Below are positions 1-5,173 of a DNA stretch of 8,115 nt, piece after piece. Under the pieces are notes generated by a model. The model had not been told where the DNA came from, ran no database searches, and saw nothing but the letters and a program-made list of their open reading frames with translations. A program made the translations under genes and the position numbers. The DNA is from JACPLA01 sp035291905. GTDB lineage: Bacteria; Bacteroidota; Ignavibacteria; UBA10030. Where the stretch lies: contig DATDRF010000025.1 in NCBI GenBank assembly GCA_035291905.1, forward strand, positions 1-8,115. The letters are read 5' to 3'. How positions within the stretch are numbered: position 1 is the first letter of the stretch; each line of letters starts with the position of its first letter.

Positions 1-18
1 ATTTCAAATATAGACTAC

Positions 19-112
19 AACGCAGAGTCGCAAAGGACGCAGAGGTTCGCAGAGAAAAGCAGAAATTCGGAGTCTCCTCTGCGTTTCTTTGCGACCTCTG
101 CGTCTCTGCGTT
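19..112. repeat. Long imperfect inverted repeat of CGCAGAG heptamers
   Basis: The left arm has four CGCAGAG-type heptamers starting at 21, 29 (variant CGCAAAG), 38 and 48. The right arm has four reverse-complement copies (CTCTGCG) starting at 77, 87 (variant CTTTGCG), 96 and 104. Start-to-start spacings are 8, 9, 10 on the left and 10, 9, 8 on the right, so the arms are mirror images and can pair as an approximately 40-bp imperfect stem around a loop at about 55-76. The outermost 9 bp (19-27 with 104-112, AACGCAGAG) pair perfectly. It lies outside any gene, upstream of the first CDS. No T-tract follows, so it is not a standard terminator. Similar CGCAGAGACGCAGAGG-style hairpins are, from memory, scattered in many environmental genomes; the mechanism of spread is unknown to me. 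Confidence 0.85.
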
Positions 113-156
113 AGAAACTACAACCAAATTGAGACACTACCCGCGATTTTCCTTTC

Positions 157-185
157 TTGCAAACGTGAGAACGATTGGCTATCAT
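157..185 (+). promoter_or_regulatory. Candidate sigma-70-type promoter for the molybdoenzyme gene
   Basis: TTGCAA (157-162) is followed by exactly 17 nt and then TATCAT (180-185). This would place transcription start near 192 and leave a leader of about 70 nt. An 8-bp palindrome TGACGTCA (208-215) falls in that leader and could be a regulator site. The match is by eye only. Bacteroidota often use a different promoter consensus, so this is a modest-confidence call. Confidence 0.35.
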
Positions 186-260
186 GAGCTCCCAACGCCG
201 CGGCTCGTGACGTCAGGCAACATTTTGCGATGACGGAAAATGGTACTTTGACGAGGAGAC

Positions 261-866
261 ATGGGCCTGTTCGATAAGAAGGAAAAAGTCGAAGGAGTGA
301 ACTATTTCGGTAAGCCGTTACTCCCCCCCGGCCAATACAAAACCGACAAATTTCCAATTCTGACGTACGGTCCTGTTCAGTCCATCAAAAAAGAGGAATG
401 GAGGTTCCGTGTTTGGGGTCTTGTGGACGAGGAACGGGATTGGACGTGGAATGAGTTCATGAAGCTGCCTCAGAGCAAACTCAGGGCTGACTTCCACTGC
501 GTAACGCACTGGAGTCGCTTTGGAGACGTGTGGGAAGGTGTGATGTTCAGAGATCTCTATTCTCTCATCAAAGTGAAGCCCGAGGCAAAGCACGTCATGC
601 AGCATGCGTACGGAGGGTACACGACGAACCTCCCGCTCCGTTGGATGTTGGACGAGGATGTGATGTTTGTTCATGCCGTCAACGGTCTGCCGTTGGAGGT
701 CGAACACGGAGGGCCAATGAGGGTCTTCACGCCGCGACGCTATGCGTGGAAAGGGGCAAAGTGGGTTCGGGGGTTGGAGTTCATGGCGAAAGACAAACCC
801 GGATTTTGGGAAGAAAACGGATATAGCAACAGCGCGGATCCCTGGAAAGAAGAACGATTCTGGTAA
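261..866 (+). CDS. Sulfite-oxidase-like molybdopterin oxidoreductase (cytoplasmic, about 200 aa type)
   Basis: A 201-residue protein of the sulfite oxidase/MsrP molybdopterin-binding fold (COG2041 type). The Moco-ligand cysteine is most likely C80 in ADFHCVTHWS. Other family hallmarks are YGGYTTNLPL (about 117-126), the pterin-binding EHGGPMRVFTPRRYAWKGAK block (148-167), WVRGLEF (168-174) and a C-terminal DPWKEERFW. It is a catalytic-domain-only version: there is no Tat signal, heme domain or dimerisation domain, so it should be cytoplasmic. This differs from periplasmic MsrP, which reduces methionine sulfoxide with MsrQ, and no msrQ-like gene is visible here. Substrate is unknown. The ATG at 261 is supported by a purine-rich GAGGAG at 253-258, although the spacing is short. 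Length and N-terminus match the short bacterial homologues I recall. It is followed by 82 nt carrying two palindromes before the next gene. Confidence 0.9.
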   Translation: MGLFDKKEKVEGVNYFGKPLLPPGQYKTDKFPILTYGPVQSIKKEEWRFRVWGLVDEERDWTWNEFMKLPQSKLRADFHCVTHWSRFGDVWEGVMFRDLYSLIKVKPEAKHVMQHAYGGYTTNLPLRWMLDEDVMFVHAVNGLPLEVEHGGPMRVFTPRRYAWKGAKWVRGLEFMAKDKPGFWEENGYSNSADPWKEERFW

Positions 867-872
867 GCCACC

Positions 873-893
873 GCGAGAAGTCCGACTTCTCGC
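873..893. repeat. Palindrome 1 of an AGAAGTC pair
   Basis: A perfect 10-bp inverted repeat around one central base: arms GCGAGAAGTC (873-882) and GACTTCTCGC (884-893), centre C883. It starts 6 nt after the molybdoenzyme stop codon. It shares the 15-nt core AGAAGTCSGACTTCT with the palindrome at 908-928. No T-run follows, so it is not a canonical rho-independent terminator. It may be a dispersed palindromic element, or an RNA hairpin affecting the upstream mRNA end. Confidence 0.8.
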
Positions 894-907
894 ACAGAAA
901 TAAACTG

Positions 908-928
908 GTAAGAAGTCGGACTTCTTAC
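908..928. repeat. Palindrome 2 of an AGAAGTC pair
   Basis: A perfect 10-bp inverted repeat around one base: arms GTAAGAAGTC (908-917) and GACTTCTTAC (919-928), centre G918. Its centre lies 35 nt from that of the first palindrome. The core is the same but the outer three base pairs differ (GTA/TAC instead of GCG/CGC), and both arms change together. That is what a family of hairpin elements under pairing constraint, or two independent insertions, would look like. It ends 20 nt before the lipoprotein start. Confidence 0.8.
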
Positions 929-948
929 AACCAACGTCGGGAACTCCC

Positions 949-1413
949 ATGAAACGACAGCTGGCCGTTTTCCCCTTGATGATCCTCTTGACGCTTCTCC
1001 TTTCCTGCAGCTCGACGAAGGAAATGGATGACCAGATGGAGATGCCTCCGCCGGCCGGACCCGGCATTGCCCCGGGCTACTGCCGGATTGTGGCCACCGT
1101 GATGAAGATCGAGAGTGATAGCACCCCCATGGCGGACGACCCCTGCTCAAAGGCCCCGTGCCTTGCTACGGTCCGCGTGGAGGAGGTGCTCGGGATGGGA
1201 AGCGGATTCGCCCGCACCCTGCCGAAGGGAACAGAAATTCAGGTTCGCTTTAGCTTAACGCTTGGTCCGACCAGGGAGATCCTTCCGCAAGTCACTCCGC
1301 CACTCCCCGGACTTTCTGTGGGAATGAAGTTCCAGGCAGACATCGCAGGTGGACCCGCGTTCAAAGCGGACGGGCCTCTTTATCAAGCGGCCCTCTATCA
1401 GGTCAAAGAGTAA
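949..1413 (+). CDS. Small lipoprotein, function unknown
   Basis: A 154-residue predicted lipoprotein. The N-terminus MKRQLAVFPLMILLTLLLSC gives a short positive region, a hydrophobic core and a lipobox LLSC with the lipidated cysteine at C20. The +2/+3 serines do not suggest inner-membrane retention. A Pro-rich linker (about 33-42) precedes a compact domain with alternating beta-type strands (CRIVATVMKIE 45-55, CLATVRVEEVLG 71-82, GTEIQVRFSLTL 94-105, GMKFQADIAG 125-134). Cysteines at 45, 66 and 71 could form a disulfide. The strand pattern hints at an OB- or NTR-like barrel, which is weak inference; I do not recognise the family. The Shine-Dalgarno is weak (GGGA near 939-942). The gene ends 35 nt before the T9SS cargo gene, so co-transcription is likely and a cell-surface role plausible. 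Confidence 0.75.
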   Translation: MKRQLAVFPLMILLTLLLSCSSTKEMDDQMEMPPPAGPGIAPGYCRIVATVMKIESDSTPMADDPCSKAPCLATVRVEEVLGMGSGFARTLPKGTEIQVRFSLTLGPTREILPQVTPPLPGLSVGMKFQADIAGGPAFKADGPLYQAALYQVKE

Positions 1414-1448
1414 ATCATCTATCAGGATAACATAATTCAAGGAGCGTT

Positions 1449-4286
1449 ATGAAGCGAATCCTGTTGTCGGTGGGGGTCCTTCTGTTCATCATTGCTGCCG
1501 CCTTTGTGTGGTATCTTCAGGTCAGTACACCCGAACCCGGTGTGAACAGTTTTGGAATCATACAAAAAACCCAAAAGGGAGTGGGAGATGATCCTGAGGC
1601 ACGTGCAAACTGGGAATGGAAACGAGTGCGAAGCCCCCGTACGAATTCGATCCCTGAAAACATCAGATCCAGGGAAATGGAATTTGCCCGATCGATTCCG
1701 TCGAAAGAGGAGTTCGCCCGCAAAGCGATGCTGAAGGGCGGGGCGGCTCAGCTGTACACATGGACCCGGCGCGGTCCGGTCAACGCGGGGGGACGTACCA
1801 GGGCCCTGGCTATTGATGTCACCAATGAAAACATCCTCTTGGCCGGAGGCGTGAGTGGCGGAATGTGGCGTTCAACGGATGCGGGAGCGAACTGGACCCG
1901 CACGACCCCGCTCAACATCGACAACCAGAGTGTAACCAGTATAGCGCAGGATACCAGAAGCGGGAAAACGGGCATGTGGTATTATGGGACAGGAGAGTTT
2001 TCAGGTGGCAGCGGAAACGGCGGGGGGCCCGCGTTCTACAGCGGCGATGGTATTTTCAAGTCGACGGACGGAGGGGTAAACTGGTCCGTTCTGCCTAGTA
2101 CATCCACCGATGTGCCGCAGTCGTTCGACAACTTCTTTGATTACGTATGGAACGTGGCCATCGATTCCAGCAACGCGGCGCAGGATGAGGTCTATGCCGC
2201 AACATACGGTGCCCTCTTTCGCAGCACGAACGGCGGGACATCGTGGTCGGCTGTGAGGGGCGGTGCGAGCCCGTACTCTCCGTTTGTCGACGCGACGGTC
2301 ACCAGCACCGGAGTGGTGTACGTTGCTCTCAGCAGTGAAAGTACCCACAAGGGGATATGGCGTTCAACCGACGGAGGTACCTGGGCAAGTATTACTCCGG
2401 CGGGATTTCCTTCAGCCTACCGCCGGATCGTGATCGGTGTTGCACGGTCGGATGAAAACCAGGTGTACTTTCTCGCCGAAACGCCGGGCGGAGGAACGCT
2501 GGATCACAGTTTCTGGAAATACACCTACGTCTCCGGCGATGGTACGGGGGCAGGCGGCACATGGGTGAATCGCTCCGCGAACATTCCCGCGTTCGGGGAC
2601 CCTGTCGGCAATTTCAGCTCGCAAGACTCATACGACCTCATCGTGAAGGTCAAGCCTGACAATGCCAACGTTGTGTTCCTTGGCGGCACAAACCTCTACA
2701 GGTCCACTGACGGATATGCAACCACGGGAAATACGACTTGGATCGGAGGATACGCGACCGTCAACAATATCAGCACCTATGCAAATCAGCATCCTGATCA
2801 GCATTCCATGGCATTCCTTCCGTCAAGTGCGTCGGTCCTGATCTCCGGCCACGACGGCGGACTCAGCAAGACCGCGGACGCCCTTGCCAGCACTGTCGCG
2901 TGGACACCTCTCAATAACGGTTACTATACGACTCAGTTTTACACGCTGGCGATCGACCATGCGACAAGCGGCGATCCCGTGATTGTCGGAGGCATGCAGG
3001 ACAACGGAACGTGGAGGGTCAATTCGTTAAGCCCCGCGGCAGCATGGTCAGGACCGTTCTCCATCGGCGGCGATGGTTCGTATTGTGCCGTTGCTGACGG
3101 GAATACGTTCTATTATGTCTCTACTCAGCCCAATCCTAACACCAAGTTGCCGAATGTGTACCGATACACCCTGAACGGAAGCTTCGGGGAAGCCTCTTGG
3201 ACAAACGTTACTCCAACCGGCTCGATCACATCCCTCTTTATCAATCCGTTCATTCTTGATCCCAACAATTCGAACGTCATGTACATGGCGGGGGACAACC
3301 AACTCTGGCGGAATTCGGATCTTTCGGCTATACCGAATTTCTCGAATAGCTCCACCGCGCAGAACTGGTCGTCGTTCTCGAACGGGGTGCTCAGCGGTGA
3401 AGTCATTACCGCGCTGGGAATGGGAGAATCCGCGTCTATCGCCGGACCCACGAATCGGCTCTATTTTGGCACCGATGTGGGAAGTGTCTACAGAATCGAT
3501 ACTGCCAGCAACGCGAGCGCGGTCCCTGTTAATGTGACCGGAGCAGGTTTCCCCTCTGCGTATGTCAGTTCCATCGCGGTGAATCCTGCGAATGACAACG
3601 AGGCCATGGCGGTTTTCTCGAACTACGAGGTGCCAAGTCTCTTCTACACGACGAACGGTGGCACCTCATGGACGAACGTGAGCGGAAATCTGGAAGCTCC
3701 ACCTTTTGACGGATCGGGAGATGGCCCGTCGTGCCGGTGGGCCGCCATTGTCGCAACATCACAGGATACGACGTTCTTCGTTGGCACAAGCGTTGGCCTC
3801 TATTCTGCCTCGGCTCTCAGCGGATCGACGACGTGGGTCCAGGAAGGCGCCTCGGAGATCGGGAATGTCATCGTCGATATGATTGACTTCCGCGTCTCGG
3901 ACGGTCTGGTGGTCGTGGGGACTCACGCCAACGGCGTCTTTTCGACAAACGTGGTTGTTTCGGTGCCCGGAGAAAAGAGTACGCTTCCCACAAACTACGT
4001 GTTGAATCAAAACTTCCCGAATCCCTTCAACCCGAGCACGACGATACGCTACTCGCTGCCCGAACGCGCTCAAGTCAGGATCGGCATCTACGACGCAGCA
4101 GGAAGGGAAATCATGATACTGAGGGACAGGGAAGAGAATGCTGGACAACATGAAGTCCGATGGAATGCGAAAGACGCCGGGGGAAATTCGGTTTCGTCAG
4201 GGGTCTACTTCTATACCCTTACGGCTATGCGAGAGGGGAATGAAGTGCGGTTCACCCGCAGCCAGAAGATGACCCTCGTGAAGTAG
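1449..4286 (+). CDS. Secreted Asp-box (BNR/sortilin-like) beta-propeller protein with T9SS type A sorting domain
   Basis: A 945-residue exported protein. It starts with a hydrophobic signal segment (about residues 3-23) without an obvious cleavage motif. A charged region (about 40-100) precedes WTRRGPVNAGGRTRALAIDV (105-124), typical of this group of propeller proteins. Asp-box motifs (S-T-D-x-G-x-x-W type) are seen at S142-W149, S205-W212, S259-W266, S306-W312 (one residue short), S419-Y423 (partial) and T735-W741 (degenerate), fitting a VPS10/BNR-like propeller. A GGMQDNGTW motif lies mid-protein. Residues about 846-945 form the C-terminal T9SS type A domain: NYVLNQNFPNPFNPSTTIRY, then a beta-sandwich ending SSGVYFYTL and KMTLVK. 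Annotation pipelines often call such proteins glycosyl hydrolase, but no catalytic site is evident and a binding or adhesin role is as likely. The ATG at 1449 has AAGGAG at 1439-1444. The gene ends at a strong terminator. Confidence 0.9.
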   Translation: MKRILLSVGVLLFIIAAAFVWYLQVSTPEPGVNSFGIIQKTQKGVGDDPEARANWEWKRVRSPRTNSIPENIRSREMEFARSIPSKEEFARKAMLKGGAAQLYTWTRRGPVNAGGRTRALAIDVTNENILLAGGVSGGMWRSTDAGANWTRTTPLNIDNQSVTSIAQDTRSGKTGMWYYGTGEFSGGSGNGGGPAFYSGDGIFKSTDGGVNWSVLPSTSTDVPQSFDNFFDYVWNVAIDSSNAAQDEVYAATYGALFRSTNGGTSWSAVRGGASPYSPFVDATVTSTGVVYVALSSESTHKGIWRSTDGGTWASITPAGFPSAYRRIVIGVARSDENQVYFLAETPGGGTLDHSFWKYTYVSGDGTGAGGTWVNRSANIPAFGDPVGNFSSQDSYDLIVKVKPDNANVVFLGGTNLYRSTDGYATTGNTTWIGGYATVNNISTYANQHPDQHSMAFLPSSASVLISGHDGGLSKTADALASTVAWTPLNNGYYTTQFYTLAIDHATSGDPVIVGGMQDNGTWRVNSLSPAAAWSGPFSIGGDGSYCAVADGNTFYYVSTQPNPNTKLPNVYRYTLNGSFGEASWTNVTPTGSITSLFINPFILDPNNSNVMYMAGDNQLWRNSDLSAIPNFSNSSTAQNWSSFSNGVLSGEVITALGMGESASIAGPTNRLYFGTDVGSVYRIDTASNASAVPVNVTGAGFPSAYVSSIAVNPANDNEAMAVFSNYEVPSLFYTTNGGTSWTNVSGNLEAPPFDGSGDGPSCRWAAIVATSQDTTFFVGTSVGLYSASALSGSTTWVQEGASEIGNVIVDMIDFRVSDGLVVVGTHANGVFSTNVVVSVPGEKSTLPTNYVLNQNFPNPFNPSTTIRYSLPERAQVRIGIYDAAGREIMILRDREENAGQHEVRWNAKDAGGNSVSSGVYFYTLTAMREGNEVRFTRSQKMTLVK

Positions 4287-4312
4287 AAGTCCCGTCGGAT
4301 CTGTACAATAAA

Positions 4313-4345
4313 AATCCCCGTCAATCGACGGGGATTCTTTTTTTT
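4313..4345 (+). terminator. Rho-independent terminator, probably bidirectional
   Basis: The stem AATCCCCGTC (4313-4322) pairs perfectly with GACGGGGATT (4327-4336) around the loop AATC. It is followed by C and eight T residues (4338-4345). It lies 27 nt after the T9SS cargo stop. Read on the minus strand, the stem leads into a T-rich stretch (the complement of A4310-A4314, then ATT), 44 nt past the rpsU stop. One hairpin therefore probably ends both convergent units, more strongly on the plus strand. Confidence 0.93.
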
Positions 4346-4379
4346 GATCTCTGAGGCAACCGTTCAGTCGTCGCAGGCT

Positions 4380-4574
4380 CTACACTTCTTCAAGCATTGC
4401 GCGCTGATTTCGACGAATAGCTTTCATTCTCTTCATCCGCTTTTTGACGGATGGCTTCGTGAAGAACGTCCGTTTCTTGAATTCCTTCAATACCCCGGAC
4501 CTCTCATACTTCTTCTTGAATCGCCGAATTGCCTTATCGATCGGTTCGTTATCACCGATGATAATGCCGACCAA
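4380..4574 (-). CDS. rpsU: Small ribosomal subunit protein bS21
   Basis: A 64-residue basic protein of the bS21 family, a late-assembling 30S protein near the anti-Shine-Dalgarno end of 16S rRNA. The family features are IIIGDNEPIDKAIRRFKKKY at the N-terminus, then SGVLKEFKKRTFF, then a Lys/Arg-rich helix ending RMKAIRRNQRAMLEE. Length is normal. I place the start at the TTG at 4574-4572, because the frame's more upstream GTG (4583-4581) sits inside the Shine-Dalgarno itself and would add MNF, while family members begin directly before VGI. AGGAGGTGA at 4588-4580 gives 8 nt from AGGAGG to the TTG. The gene follows the zinc-ribbon gene by 27 nt on the same strand, so the two should be co-transcribed. 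It converges on the T9SS cargo gene across the shared terminator. Confidence 0.95.
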   Translation of the reverse strand: MVGIIIGDNEPIDKAIRRFKKKYERSGVLKEFKKRTFFTKPSVKKRMKRMKAIRRNQRAMLEEV

Positions 4575-4579
4575 AAAAT

Positions 4580-4588
4580 TCACCTCCT
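4580..4588 (-). promoter_or_regulatory. Near-perfect Shine-Dalgarno that decides the rpsU start
   Basis: On the minus strand this reads AGGAGGTGA, fully complementary to the usual anti-Shine-Dalgarno tail of 16S rRNA. Spacing from AGGAGG to the TTG at 4574 is 8 nt. The GTG inside it (4583-4581) overlaps the pairing region and is an unlikely start. The match is notable because several Bacteroidota lineages use Shine-Dalgarno sites weakly, while rpsU itself is often an exception. Confidence 0.8.
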
Positions 4589-4601
4589 CACGGTTCGAAC
4601 G

Positions 4602-5012
4602 TTATGCTACTTTGTCCTGGAGAGCGTCCGCACCGAGATTCTCGATGAGCTTCCGCTCGCCCAGTTTTTCAAACGAAACTGTAATGGCCTGAACACCACC
4701 TGATGTCTTGATTTTCGAAGTGACCCGGCCTATGTCGTCCCACTCCGTATGATAAATTGTCTGCCCCACAGTGAAGATCTTGCTCGCCGCGTATTCGATC
4801 GCCTCTTTGCGGTCAAGCTTGCGCAAAGCCGATTGTCCCAGAAGCCCGGAGCTTCGGTCAATGAGCGCACTGTGCTTGCATCGTGCACACCGATACCACA
4901 TTTTCGACGGGTCACCTGCGGCTCCGTCGGCATTCATTCCCCCGACGAGTTCCATCCTTGTTTCCTTGTGACAATACGCACAATAGTGCGTGATGTACTT
5001 GGATTTTGCCAT
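4602..5012 (-). CDS. Zinc-ribbon protein with UvrD/PcrA-CTD-like Tudor domain, function unknown
   Basis: A 136-residue soluble protein in two parts. Residues 7-51 form a treble-clef/ribbon-like zinc site: C11-x2-C14 (YCAYCHKE) and C42-x2-C45 (YRCARCKHSA), separated by a Gly/Ala-rich loop. After a linker (about 52-80), residues 81-126 (FTVGQTIYHTEWDDIGRVTS..., ...ITVSFEKLGERKLIENL) follow the pattern VGDxVxHxxFGxGxV...VxFxxxGxKxLxxxxAxL of the Tudor/SH3-like C-terminal domain of UvrD/PcrA helicases (also DUF3553-like). In PcrA that domain binds RNA polymerase. A nucleic-acid- or RNAP-associated role is therefore inferred, not shown. ATG at 5012 with GGAGA (5024-5020) 7 nt upstream. It is the first gene of a two-gene operon with rpsU, read from a promoter near 5128-5156. 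CarD is a structurally related alternative, but the zinc ribbon is not a CarD feature. Confidence 0.8.
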   Translation of the reverse strand: MAKSKYITHYCAYCHKETRMELVGGMNADGAAGDPSKMWYRCARCKHSALIDRSSGLLGQSALRKLDRKEAIEYAASKIFTVGQTIYHTEWDDIGRVTSKIKTSGGVQAITVSFEKLGERKLIENLGADALQDKVA

Positions 5013-5127
5013 TATGTTATCTCCACGAGCGTTGATGATCAGAGCACTGTGCCCGTTGCGGTACCGCTTCGCTAACTGGAATGGGGAGGGCCTCGTAAGG
5101 CAAGGGGCTTAACATACTTTCATGATA

Positions 5128-5156
5128 AAGATACGGATATCTTGTAACGGAGTCAA
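5128..5156 (-). promoter_or_regulatory. Candidate sigma-70 promoter for the zinc-ribbon/rpsU operon
   Basis: On the minus strand TTGACT (5156-5151) is followed by 17 nt and TATCTT (5133-5128). Transcription would start near 5121, leaving a leader of about 108 nt before the ATG at 5012. The -10 is one half of an inverted repeat AAGATA-CGGA-TATCTT (5128-5143), which could be an operator or could let the sequence act as a -10 in both directions. The leader also holds a 10-bp palindrome GCGGTACCGC (5058-5067). No good -35 is visible for the plus-strand gene. Confidence 0.5.
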
Positions 5157-5173
5157 GGTCGATTACGCCCGCG

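Noticed and set aside
873..928. Rho-independent terminators after the molybdoenzyme gene
   Set aside because: The hairpins are good but neither is followed by a T-run, in contrast to the true terminator at 4313-4345.
318..1067. A 249-codon minus-strand frame
   Set aside because: It lies antisense across the sulfite-oxidase-like gene, the two palindromes and the lipoprotein start, with no family features. The plus-strand proteins are clearly real.
4344..4703. A 119-codon plus-strand frame
   Set aside because: It runs antisense to rpsU and the end of the zinc-ribbon gene; both minus-strand products are recognisable or have clear motifs and Shine-Dalgarno sites.
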